A stretch of DNA of 46,865 bases, taken from CAYQDF01 sp964416175. GTDB lineage: Bacteria; Chloroflexota; Anaerolineae; Anaerolineales; UBA4823. Below are positions 35,228-42,506 of this stretch, piece after piece. The stretch spans positions 1-46,865 of the forward strand of contig CAYQDF010000012.1 of assembly GCA_964416175.1 (NCBI GenBank). The letters are read 5' to 3'. The translations under genes and the position numbers were made by a program. The notes beneath the pieces are model-generated. The model did no database searches. It was not told where the DNA came from and worked only from the letters and a program-made list of their open reading frames with translations. Position 1 is the first letter of the stretch, and the number at the start of each line of letters is the position of its first letter.

Positions 35228-37192
35228 ATGACAATCTCTGAACAGGGAACCGGCACGACGATCTTGCGTCGGACGCCAGAGTACAAACCGCCCCGCTCCT
35301 TACGCGCCTGGCTGATCGGCCGTCCCTTACCGACGGCGGATGCGCCGCACCAGACGATCGGCAAAGCCATCGGGCTGGCAATCTTCGCGTCTGACGCCCT
35401 ATCTTCCACCGCATACGCGACCCAGGAGATCCTGGTGATCCTGGCCGCGGCCGGGACGATTGCCTTCGTCTACGCGTTCCCCATTTCCGTGATAATTGTG
35501 ATCCTGCTCGCGATTGTTACCATTTCTTACGAGCAGACCATTCACGCCTACCCCGGCGGCGGCGGCGCTTACATCGTCGCCCGCGATAACCTGGGCGAGC
35601 TCCCCGCTCAGATCGCCGGAGCTGCACTGCTGACGGACTACATCCTTACGGTGGCTGTATCTATTTCCTCCGGCGTCGCGCAGATCGCCTCCGCTTTTCC
35701 GGAATTGCTCCCTTATCGGGTAACGATCGGGATCGCGATGGTTGCTTTCATCATGCTCGTGAATCTGCGCGGCGTCCGCGAATCCGGCGCAATTTTCGCA
35801 ATTCCTACGTATTTCTTCATTTCCATGATGGTCATCACGGTGACGGCTGGCTTGTATCGGTACATTTCCGGCACCTTGGGGGCTGTGATCGATCCACCGC
35901 ACCTGGAAATCGTCCAGACCCTGAAGACAGTCACTCCTTTTCTCATCCTGCACGCCTTCTCCAGCGGCACCGCGGCGCTCACCGGGGTCGAAGCGATCTC
36001 GAACGGCATCACCGCCTTCCGTGAACCGCGCAGCCGGAACGCGGGCATCACCCTGATCTGGATGGCCGTCATCCTGGGCATTTTATTCCTGGGGATCACC
36101 TTCCTGACCGGGCAGGTTGGCGCAGTCCCCTCGGAAGATGAAACCGTGATCTCTCAACTTGCGCGCACCGTTCACAACAGTCGGGGGCTGCTCTACTTGG
36201 CGACCGTCGTGGCGACGACCGTTATCCTGATCATGGCCGCCAACACCTCGTTTGCAGGTTTTCCCCGCTTGAGCGCCATGCTGGCAGCCGATGGGTTTCT
36301 GCCCCGGCAGCTGGCGTTTCGCGGCAGCCGCCTGGTCTATTCCCGGGGTATTGCCACCCTTGCCCTGCTTGCTTCCCTCTTGATCATCGTTTTTAAAGCC
36401 AGCGTTACCCTGTTGATCCCTTTGTATGCGATCGGTGTTTTTCTCTCATTCACCCTCTCACAAACAGGCATGGCACGCCGCTGGTGGAAGATCGGTCAAC
36501 TCAAACCAGGCGAAGAGGTCAAAGAACGCGGGTCCACCTTGCGGACCGAGTCTCGCTGGCTGGTCAAGATGTTGATCAACGGGTTCGGCGCAATCTGCAC
36601 AGCCATCGTGATGATGGTCTTCGCCGTGACGAAGTTTCGCGATGGAGCGTACGTCGTCCTCATCCTGATGCCGGTCCTGGTGGTGATCTTTTCGGGCATC
36701 CACAACCACTACCGGAAACTGGCCGGCCAGCTTTCTCTCGATCGTTTCGGTGAGCCGCGCCGCACCTCGCGCATGCGCGTGATCATGCCTCTCAGCGGCG
36801 TGCACCGCGGTTCTCTGGCAGCTCTAAACTACGCGCGTTCCCTTTCCGATGACGTGACTGCGGTTCACGTATCCCTCGATCCGGAGGAAACTGAAAAAAT
36901 CCGCAAGAAATGGGAGGTCTGGGGTGACGGCGTGCGCCTGGTCATCCTCGATTCGCCCTATCGCCTGTTATTGGAACCGCTCCTCGATTACATCGAAGAC
37001 GTGGCCGCGCGTCGTCAACCGGGGGAATTCCTCACCATTGTCGTGCCGGAATTCGTCCCTCCGCGGTGGTATCATAATCTGCTCCACACCCAGGCAGCGT
37101 TCTGGCTACGGCTTGCCCTCCTTTTCAAGCCAGGAATAGTCATCACGAGCGTCCCTTACCAGGTTGAGATAGAGAAGAAGGAAAAGTCATGA
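35228..37192 (+). CDS. KimA-like APC-family potassium transporter
   Basis: A 654-residue transporter with 12 predicted helices and a soluble C-terminus. The N-terminal motif IGRPLPTADAPHQTIGKAIGLAIFASDALSSTAY (core FASDALSSTAYATQEIL) and AYPGGGGAYIVARDNLGELP with DYILTVAVSISSG closely match, from memory, the Bacillus KimA/YdaO family of high-affinity potassium importers rather than ordinary amino acid permeases. The last 200 residues (MRVIMPLSGVHRGSLAALNYARSL) form a UspA-like cytoplasmic domain, as in KimA. Its TGA overlaps the ATG of the first TrkA-type gene (ATGA at 37189), supporting a potassium role. Generic annotation would be APC-family amino acid permease. Confidence 0.8.
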   Translation: MTISEQGTGTTILRRTPEYKPPRSLRAWLIGRPLPTADAPHQTIGKAIGLAIFASDALSSTAYATQEILVILAAAGTIAFVYAFPISVIIVILLAIVTISYEQTIHAYPGGGGAYIVARDNLGELPAQIAGAALLTDYILTVAVSISSGVAQIASAFPELLPYRVTIGIAMVAFIMLVNLRGVRESGAIFAIPTYFFISMMVITVTAGLYRYISGTLGAVIDPPHLEIVQTLKTVTPFLILHAFSSGTAALTGVEAISNGITAFREPRSRNAGITLIWMAVILGILFLGITFLTGQVGAVPSEDETVISQLARTVHNSRGLLYLATVVATTVILIMAANTSFAGFPRLSAMLAADGFLPRQLAFRGSRLVYSRGIATLALLASLLIIVFKASVTLLIPLYAIGVFLSFTLSQTGMARRWWKIGQLKPGEEVKERGSTLRTESRWLVKMLINGFGAICTAIVMMVFAVTKFRDGAYVVLILMPVLVVIFSGIHNHYRKLAGQLSLDRFGEPRRTSRMRVIMPLSGVHRGSLAALNYARSLSDDVTAVHVSLDPEETEKIRKKWEVWGDGVRLVILDSPYRLLLEPLLDYIEDVAARRQPGEFLTIVVPEFVPPRWYHNLLHTQAAFWLRLALLFKPGIVITSVPYQVEIEKKEKS

Positions 37193-37848
37193 ACTTCATT
37201 GTCGTTGGCTGCGGACGGCTTGGCGCCGAGCTGGCATTCCGCCTCTTCCAACGCGGCCACCAGGTCGTGGTCGTCGATCGGACCGCTGCGGCATTCAACA
37301 ACCTGCATCCCGCGTTCGTCGGGCGCACCGTCGAGGGAGAGGCGTTGAACCAGGATGTGCTCCGCCGCGCCGGGATCGAGAACGCGGACGGTCTGGCTGC
37401 GGTCACCAACTCGGACACGATGAACGTTGTGGTTGCCCACATCGCCAGGACTGCCTACCACCTGACGAACATCGTCTCCCGCAATTATGATCCCCGGTGG
37501 CGTTCCCTGCACGAAGCTTTCAACCTGCAGGTCGTCAGTTCTACTTCGTGGGGGGCGCAGCGCATCGAAGAGCTGCTCTACACCTCCCAGGGGCACACGG
37601 TATTTTCGGCCGGGAATGGCGAAGTCGAGGTTTACGAGTTCGAAGTCCTGCCGGCCTGGGATGGGCTCAAGTTGAAAGAGTTGTTGAGCGGCGTGGAATG
37701 CGCCCCGGTGGCGCTGACCCGCGCCGGGCGTGCGTTCATCCCTTCCCCGGAAACTGACCTCATCGTTGGGGATGTGATCAACATCAGCGCTACCCTGGAT
37801 GGGATCCAGGAAGTGCGGGCGCGATTAAGGCAAGTCCAGGAGGCCTGA
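37189..37848 (+). CDS. TrkA/KtrA-type RCK potassium regulator, first copy
   Basis: A 219-residue cytoplasmic protein with an RCK_N Rossmann domain (FIVVGCGRLGAELAFRLFQRGHQVVVVD, core GCGRLGAEL; terminal VVD of the second strand binds nucleotide ribose) and an RCK_C domain from about residue 138 (EVLPAWDGLKLKELL). Such subunits bind NAD(H), ATP/ADP or c-di-AMP and gate Trk/Ktr channels. Here no TrkH/KtrB channel is present; the gene overlaps the KimA-like transporter by 4 nt and is followed one base later by a second RCK gene. Shine-Dalgarno GAAGGA sits in the upstream gene. Confidence 0.88.
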   Translation: MNFIVVGCGRLGAELAFRLFQRGHQVVVVDRTAAAFNNLHPAFVGRTVEGEALNQDVLRRAGIENADGLAAVTNSDTMNVVVAHIARTAYHLTNIVSRNYDPRWRSLHEAFNLQVVSSTSWGAQRIEELLYTSQGHTVFSAGNGEVEVYEFEVLPAWDGLKLKELLSGVECAPVALTRAGRAFIPSPETDLIVGDVINISATLDGIQEVRARLRQVQEA

Positions 37849-37849
37849 T

Positions 37850-38521
37850 ATGCGGGTGATTATCGCCGGGGGCGGTCGGACCGGAACGCAACTGGCACTC
37901 TTATTGTTGGCCCAGGAACACGACGTGCGCGTGGTGGAGCAACGCAAGGAAGTGCTGAGCCGGCTCCACCGCGATCTGCCCACTGAAGTGATTTTCGAAG
38001 GGTTTTTCACGGACCAGACCACCCTGGAGCAGGCCGGAATCCAGCAGACCCATGCGCTGGCTGCCTGCACCCCAAGCGACGAGGAAAACCTGTCGGTCTG
38101 CTACCTCGCCCGCCATATCTACAAAGTGCCGCGCATCATCGCCCGCATCAATAATCCTCGCAATGCCTGGCTTTTCGACGATAAGTTCTATGTCGACGTT
38201 GCCCTCAACCAGGCGGAGATCTTCGCCAGCCTGATCGAAGAGGAGATGTCTCTCGGCGACATGATGACCCTGCTCAAACTGCGCCGCGGCGACTATTCTC
38301 TCGTGGAGGAGAAGATCCCGTTCGGCGCGAAGGCGATCGGCACGGCCATCAAGGACCTTGCATTGCCTGAAGAATGCGTCATCGCGGCGGTCATCCGCCA
38401 CGGGAAAGTCATCCTGCCGCGCGGCATCACGACTTTCGAGCCCGGCGACGAGGTATTGGCCATCACCGACCGACGTGGGGCAGAGCAGCTCGCGGAACTC
38501 TTCGCCCCTGCTGCTGGATGA
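37850..38521 (+). CDS. TrkA/KtrA-type RCK potassium regulator, second copy
   Basis: A 223-residue RCK_N/RCK_C protein: nucleotide loop VIIAGGGRTGTQLALLLLAQ, VVEQRKEVLSRLHRDLP after the second strand, and an RCK_C domain near 137-220 (KIPFGAKAIGTAIKDLALPEECVI, core GAKAIGTAIKDLAL). The two RCK copies differ clearly, suggesting a hetero-oligomer or division of ligand sensing rather than recent duplication. Strong Shine-Dalgarno GGAGG before ATG, one base after the preceding stop. It ends the potassium module; the rpmH promoter starts 22 nt after its stop. Confidence 0.88.
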   Translation: MRVIIAGGGRTGTQLALLLLAQEHDVRVVEQRKEVLSRLHRDLPTEVIFEGFFTDQTTLEQAGIQQTHALAACTPSDEENLSVCYLARHIYKVPRIIARINNPRNAWLFDDKFYVDVALNQAEIFASLIEEEMSLGDMMTLLKLRRGDYSLVEEKIPFGAKAIGTAIKDLALPEECVIAAVIRHGKVILPRGITTFEPGDEVLAITDRRGAEQLAELFAPAAG

Positions 38522-38543
38522 ATTTTCCCTTAGCGTTTGTCGT

Positions 38544-38572
38544 TTGACCAAAATTGGGGCTTCGATTATAAT
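38544..38572 (+). promoter_or_regulatory. Strong sigma-70-type promoter of rpmH
   Basis: TTGACC (38544-38549), a 17-nt spacer and perfect TATAAT (38567-38572). The best promoter in the window, as expected for a ribosomal protein operon. Expected start near 38579, leader about 96 nt. Confidence 0.8.
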
Positions 38573-38596
38573 CGTCTCCTACTTGCTAAAGTACCA

Positions 38597-38648
38597 CCCA
38601 TCTTCCCGGGCGTTTCAGAACCCCATCTTAAACGCCCTGGAAGGTGGG
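38597..38648 (+). promoter_or_regulatory. Structured rpmH leader RNA
   Basis: A long stem-loop in the 5' leader: outer arms CCCATCTTCC (38597-38606) and GGAAGGTGGG (38639-38648) pair over 10 bp with one U-G, a 1x1 mismatch follows, then GGGCGTTT (38608-38615) with AAACGCCC (38630-38637), and a 14-nt loop. The loop repeats CCCATCTT (38622-38629), which could pair with AAGGTGGG instead of the outer 5' arm, so two exclusive folds are possible. It ends 26 nt before the rpmH ATG and may control the operon, perhaps by feedback from L34; that is inference. Confidence 0.55.
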
Positions 38649-38674
38649 ATGGATAACAACGTCAGGGAAGACTT

Positions 38675-38851
38675 ATGCCAAAACGAACCTACCAACCCAA
38701 GGTGCGCCGGCGATTGCGCGTGCATGGATTTCGGGCGCGCATGGCCTCCGCAGACGGGCGCAGAGTCCTGAAGAACCGGCGACTCAAAGGGCGCTACCGG
38801 TTAACAGTCAAAAGGAATAATCACGTCAAGCGCACCAATTGGAAGAGTTGA
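38675..38851 (+). CDS. rpmH: 50S ribosomal protein L34, C-terminally extended
   Basis: A 58-residue basic protein. MPKRTYQPKVRRRLRVHGFR and the following ARMASADGRRVLKNRRLKGR match the universal L34 pattern (KRTYQP, HGFRARM, GRxVLxxRRxKGR). Typical bacterial L34 has 44-49 residues; here about 12 extra residues follow KGR (through HVKRTNWKS). It binds 23S rRNA in the large subunit. ATG 38675 has AGGGAAG upstream. As usual, rnpA follows directly (27 nt), starting the rpmH-rnpA-yidD-yidC-jag series. Confidence 0.95.
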   Translation: MPKRTYQPKVRRRLRVHGFRARMASADGRRVLKNRRLKGRYRLTVKRNNHVKRTNWKS

Positions 38852-38878
38852 ACTTGAGGCCTGCCCGAAGGCGATTTG

Positions 38879-39232
38879 GTGAAGCGCAGGTTTCGCCTGA
38901 GAAGATCCACCGATTTCAAGCGGGTGCGGCGGCTTGGGAAGTCCTATGCTCACCCGCTTGTTGTGCTGATCGCTCTGCCAAATGACCTCAAGACCTCCAG
39001 GTTCGCCGTCTCTGCAGGACGTTCTCTCGGTAATGCTGTCACGAGAAATCGGGCAAAACGATTATTGAGGGAGAGCTTGCGCCCATTGATTCCTTCCATT
39101 GCACCAGGGTGGGATATCCTGCTTTTCGCTCGCCGGCCTTTATCCCATTCTCGATTCGAGGAAGCCTCCCAGGCTGTTCAGGGCTTGTTGTCCAGGGCGC
39201 GGCTCCTCAACCAGTATCAAGATGAATCATGA
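38879..39232 (+). CDS. rnpA: Ribonuclease P protein component
   Basis: RnpA assists the RNase P RNA in maturing tRNA 5' ends. The 117-residue protein has the basic N-terminus RRFRLRRSTDFKRV and the signature RNR motif in GNAVTRNRAKRLLRESLR. I chose GTG 38879 with GAAGG about 7 nt upstream; a TTG three bases earlier is also possible. The TGA overlaps the yidD ATG (ATGA, 39229-39232). Length and order are typical. Confidence 0.94.
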   Translation: MKRRFRLRRSTDFKRVRRLGKSYAHPLVVLIALPNDLKTSRFAVSAGRSLGNAVTRNRAKRLLRESLRPLIPSIAPGWDILLFARRPLSHSRFEEASQAVQGLLSRARLLNQYQDES

Positions 39233-39522
39233 TGAATGAAGTACACCGCGACCACGACTTTCCAAACGAACCCGGGCTCAGGGACCTCCCCTTGAACCTG
39301 GGCAACCTCCCACGCCTCATCATATTATCATTGATCAGGCTCTACCAGCTGACCTTCTCGCGGGCGCTGCCCGCCAACACCTGCCGCTTCTATCCTTCCT
39401 GCTCGCATTATGGGTATCAGGCGGTCTACAAATACGGCGCTTTCAAGGGCAGTCTGATGGCGGCCTGGCGCGTGCTACGCTGCAATCCCTTCAATCCCGG
39501 CGGCTTCGATCCCGTCCGATGA
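39229..39522 (+). CDS. yidD: Membrane protein insertion efficiency factor YidD
   Basis: A 97-residue protein with the complete family signature: LIRLYQLTFSRALPANTCRFYPSCSHYGYQA (core CRFYPSCSHYGYQAV), the KYGAFKGSLMAAWRVLRCNPF segment and the ending NPGGFDPV. The three conserved Cys are present. YidD is thought to act with YidC at the membrane. A 20-residue non-conserved leader precedes the amphipathic helix. It overlaps rnpA by 4 nt and belongs to the rpmH operon. Confidence 0.95.
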   Translation: MMNEVHRDHDFPNEPGLRDLPLNLGNLPRLIILSLIRLYQLTFSRALPANTCRFYPSCSHYGYQAVYKYGAFKGSLMAAWRVLRCNPFNPGGFDPVR

Positions 39523-39544
39523 AGCGCATTCACTGCAAAGGATT

Positions 39545-39550
39545 TATAAA
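39545..39550 (+). promoter_or_regulatory. -10 box of a candidate leaderless promoter (propeller lipoprotein)
   Basis: TATAAA ends 7 nt before the ATG at 39558, within the 35-nt gap after yidD. The -35 region is poor. It suggests an internal promoter that lets the lipoprotein and downstream yidC be expressed apart from rpmH. Confidence 0.35.
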
Positions 39551-39557
39551 CCTCTGA

Positions 39558-40640
39558 ATGATTAAGTTCAAAACCCTGACTTTTTTCTCCATTATCCTGC
39601 TTTCATTGCTGATCAGCGCCTGCGCCGGTGGGGCGACGGCAGCCTCCAGCTGGCCCGGCCTGGCTGTCGATGAAGACACCGCTTATCTCGCGTTCAACAA
39701 CCATGTTTACGCAGTCCGTCTTGACAATGGCACCGAGCGCTGGCGTTTCCCTGCCGAACGCGACACTCAGATCGCATTCTATGCGGACCCCGTTTTGAGT
39801 CCAGACGGGCAGCTGATCGTTGGCGGCTACAACCGGATCCTGTACAGCCTGGACCCGGAGGATGGGCATGTGAACTGGCAGTTCGACGGAGCCCAGAATC
39901 GCTACATTGCCTCGCCCTTAGTCGCCGAGATGGGTATCTTCGCGCCAGCGGCAGATGAGAGGTTGTACGCGCTTTCCCTTACTGGACAGCAGCTCTGGAC
40001 GTTCACCTTGCAGGATGAAGCGTGGGCCCGCCCGGCCACAGGGAAAGACTGCGCTTGTCTGTATTTACCGACGATGGATCACACAGTCTACGCGATCGAT
40101 CCGGCCGACGGGAAGCAGATCTGGCAGTCCGAGAAGCTCGGCGGGGCCATCGTTGGGGAACCGGCCTTGAGCGAAGAAGGCGTCCTCTATGTCGGCACAT
40201 TCGGCAGCGAAATCGTGGCGATGGACGCACAGACGGGGACTGTCGAGTGGCGCGTGCCGACCGAGGGGTGGATCTGGTCTGGACCTGCGCTGACCGACGG
40301 GCGCCTGTATTTCGGCGACCTGAAAGGGTATTTCTATGCCCTCAACGCAGAAGACGGCAACGAGCTCTGGCGGCTGGAACCTGAACAACTCGATGGCCAG
40401 ATAGTCGGTTCTCCCCTCGTCGTCGATGAGGGCATCTATGTCGTCACGCAGAACGGTAACCTGAACTATCTCGATCTGGAAGGGAATATCGTCTGGCAGA
40501 AATCCGTCGGCGGGCAACTGTATACCACTCCCCGGCTGAACAATGACAGGATCCTGGTTGCTCCGATCCAAGGTGATGAATTTCTCGCAGCTTACTCCCG
40601 GGAGGGCGCCAAGCTGTGGGGGTTCACCCCATCCGAGTGA
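39558..40640 (+). CDS. BamB-like beta-propeller lipoprotein
   Basis: A 360-residue lipoprotein: signal peptide with lipobox ISAC (Cys22), then a PQQ-like repeat propeller. The repeats contain the usual Trp after an Asp-Gly turn (DNGTERWRFP, EDGHVNWQFD, ADGKQIWQSE, QTGTVEWRVP, EDGNELWRLE, LEGNIVWQKS), about seven blades. It lacks the catalytic residues of PQQ dehydrogenases, so it is likely a binding scaffold like BamB. Its position between yidD and yidC suggests a role in folding or insertion of exported proteins, but in Chloroflexota, which lack a classical LPS outer membrane, a BamB role cannot be assumed. Confidence 0.8.
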   Translation: MIKFKTLTFFSIILLSLLISACAGGATAASSWPGLAVDEDTAYLAFNNHVYAVRLDNGTERWRFPAERDTQIAFYADPVLSPDGQLIVGGYNRILYSLDPEDGHVNWQFDGAQNRYIASPLVAEMGIFAPAADERLYALSLTGQQLWTFTLQDEAWARPATGKDCACLYLPTMDHTVYAIDPADGKQIWQSEKLGGAIVGEPALSEEGVLYVGTFGSEIVAMDAQTGTVEWRVPTEGWIWSGPALTDGRLYFGDLKGYFYALNAEDGNELWRLEPEQLDGQIVGSPLVVDEGIYVVTQNGNLNYLDLEGNIVWQKSVGGQLYTTPRLNNDRILVAPIQGDEFLAAYSREGAKLWGFTPSE

Positions 40641-40669
40641 CATCCAGGGATCGGACGGAATCGTAAGAG

Positions 40670-40675
40670 TATAAA
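40670..40675 (+). promoter_or_regulatory. Possible -10 box upstream of yidC
   Basis: TATAAA, 20 nt before the yidC ATG, in the 55-nt gap after the lipoprotein gene. No good -35 box. Weak support. Confidence 0.25.
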
Positions 40676-40695
40676 GTAGATAAGAAGATAATCTC

Positions 40696-41583
40696 ATGTG
40701 GAATACATTAATAATCGACCCCCTGATTAACACCCTGCTCTGGATTTATAGTGTGCTGGCGCAGAACTTTGGCCTGGCGATCATCGCATTTACCGTCCTG
40801 ATCAGGCTGATCACTTACCCGCTGACAGCCCAACAAATGAAGAGCTCCCAGGCCATGCAGAACCTGCAGAAATCAGAAGAATGGCAGGAAATGCAAAACA
40901 AGTACAAGAACGATCGGGAGAAATTAGCCCAGGAGCAGATGAAACTCTACAGGGAGATGAGAGTCAGCCCGTTCGGATCCTGCCTTCCCACTTTGATCCA
41001 GTTTCCCATCATCATCGGCCTGTACCAGGCGATCATCCGCGCCCTGGCCGTCACGCCGATCCAACTGCTGGAGTTGTCGCGCCACGTTTATCCCTTCTTC
41101 AATGCGGCCGCTTTGATCCCTCTCAACAACTACTTCCTGTGGATGGATTTGAGCCAGCCGGAGAAAGACTACGGCATTGCCATCGCCGGTTTCGGAATCC
41201 CGATCCTCGCCATCCTGGTCGTCATCACCACATTCCTGCAATCGAAATTGATGACACCCGGTGGATCTCCCGGCGACCAGGGCGCCCAAATGACGCGGGC
41301 AATGAACCTCTATATGCCGCTGTTCATGGGCTACCTCGCTTACAGCTTTCCATCCGGCCTGGCTTTGTATTTCATTACCAGCAATGCAGTTGGAATCCTC
41401 CAGTACGCGCTGATGGGTAAGCTGAACTGGCGAAATCTGCTTCCGGCCCGGATCCAGGCGGGTCCTGGCATGGCAACGAATTCACCGGACACTCCAAAGC
41501 GGAGCACCCCGGCCGTAAACAAACCAGCCGGGGCGAAGAATCCATCCGGCAAGAGAAAAACCTCATCGAAGAGGCACTCATGA
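40696..41583 (+). CDS. yidC: YidC/Oxa1 membrane protein insertase
   Basis: A 295-residue insertase without the large periplasmic domain of proteobacterial YidC. The first helix (LAQNFGLAIIAFTVLIRLITYPLTAQQMKSS; core FTVLIRLITYPLTAQQM) carries the conserved Arg within the membrane groove; the cytoplasmic coiled coil (EEWQEMQNKYKNDREKLAQEQMKLYRE) and the later helices (CLPTLIQFPIIIGLYQAI, YLAYSFPSGLALYFITSNA) match the family. The Lys/Pro-rich tail is typical of ribosome contacts. The TGA overlaps the jag ATG (41580-41583), so the pair is coupled. Confidence 0.95.
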   Translation: MWNTLIIDPLINTLLWIYSVLAQNFGLAIIAFTVLIRLITYPLTAQQMKSSQAMQNLQKSEEWQEMQNKYKNDREKLAQEQMKLYREMRVSPFGSCLPTLIQFPIIIGLYQAIIRALAVTPIQLLELSRHVYPFFNAAALIPLNNYFLWMDLSQPEKDYGIAIAGFGIPILAILVVITTFLQSKLMTPGGSPGDQGAQMTRAMNLYMPLFMGYLAYSFPSGLALYFITSNAVGILQYALMGKLNWRNLLPARIQAGPGMATNSPDTPKRSTPAVNKPAGAKNPSGKRKTSSKRHS

Positions 41584-42350
41584 AAGATACACATACACAA
41601 ATCGAGATCATCGCCCCAACCGTCGAAGAAGCGATCGAGAATGGAATAAAAGATCTGGGAGTATCGCGAGCTGAGGTGGAGGTCGAGATTCTGGACGAGG
41701 GGAGCAAAGGGTTATTTGGCCTTGGGAACCGCCAGGCGCGCGTCCGCCTGAGAGTGATATCAGCCGCAGCCTCGCCCTCCTTGGCGGTGGAGGAAGTCCA
41801 GGCCGATACTGATTTTCAGACCGAAATCGAAGAAGAGGAATTTGCCTCGGAACCGGGCGCGCTGATCCCGCCTCTCGGCGAGGATTACGTTTTGGAGATT
41901 GCACGCGACGTCGTGAAAGAGCTGCTGGAACGAATGCGGGTGCGTGCAACGGTCACGGCAGCCTATGGCATGGCAGAAGACGCCAGGAGCCGGATCCCCG
42001 TCCTGGTGAACGTGAATGGGGATGACCTGAGTTACCTGATCGGACGCCACGCTGAAACGTTGAATGCTCTGCAATACATCGCCAGCCTGATCATCAGCAA
42101 GGAGATCGGGCGCACAATCCCGTTGATCGTCGATGTCGAGGGGTACCGTTCCCGGCGCGAAAATCAGCTCCGCCAGCTGGCGCGCCGCATGGCAGATCAG
42201 GCGATTGCTACCGGACGTCGTCAGGTGCTGGAACCAATGCCCGCCAACGAACGGCGGATCATTCACATCGAGCTGCGGAACAATCCAAGAGTAACAACCG
42301 AGAGCATTGGCGAAGAACCCCGGCGGAAAGTAACCATCATCCCCGTATAA
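41580..42350 (+). CDS. jag: Jag/KhpB RNA-binding protein
   Basis: A 256-residue cytoplasmic protein with the three-domain order of Jag (KhpB/EloR): Jag_N (residues 8-58, APTVEEAIENGIKDLGVSRAEV and EGSKGLFGLGNRQARVRL), an acidic linker, KH domain (about 130-190, GDDLSYLIGRHAETLNALQYIAS where the usual GxxG loop reads IGRH), and R3H (200-256, RMADQAIATGRRQVLEPMPANERRIIH). KhpB binds many mRNAs with KhpA and affects cell elongation in firmicutes. Coupled to yidC by overlap, as in most bacteria. Confidence 0.93.
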   Translation: MKDTHTQIEIIAPTVEEAIENGIKDLGVSRAEVEVEILDEGSKGLFGLGNRQARVRLRVISAAASPSLAVEEVQADTDFQTEIEEEEFASEPGALIPPLGEDYVLEIARDVVKELLERMRVRATVTAAYGMAEDARSRIPVLVNVNGDDLSYLIGRHAETLNALQYIASLIISKEIGRTIPLIVDVEGYRSRRENQLRQLARRMADQAIATGRRQVLEPMPANERRIIHIELRNNPRVTTESIGEEPRRKVTIIPV

Positions 42351-42493
42351 TTCACCCTGAATACCGCAAAGAGCACATGAGGCGCGTGCTGATCGTTCTT
42401 GGGTGTACCGATCGGCATTGAAACGATCCAGATTGGCGATAGCCAACCAGGTCGTGAACGGATCCACCGGTCCTGGCGCAGGCCGTCTTCAGG

Positions 42494-42499
42494 TATAAT
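42494..42499 (+). promoter_or_regulatory. -10 box of a candidate leaderless promoter (PfkB gene)
   Basis: Perfect TATAAT with seven bases before the ATG at 42507; no ribosome site. It probably starts a transcript for the PfkB kinase, parA and parB. The 156-nt stretch 42351-42506 shows nothing else that I can support. Confidence 0.5.
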
Positions 42500-42506
42500 T
42501 TAAAAC

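Noticed and set aside
38522..38674. Possible oriC with DnaA boxes next to rpmH
   Set aside because: No TTATCCACA-type box cluster or AT-rich unwinding region is seen; the stretch is explained by the rpmH promoter and leader.
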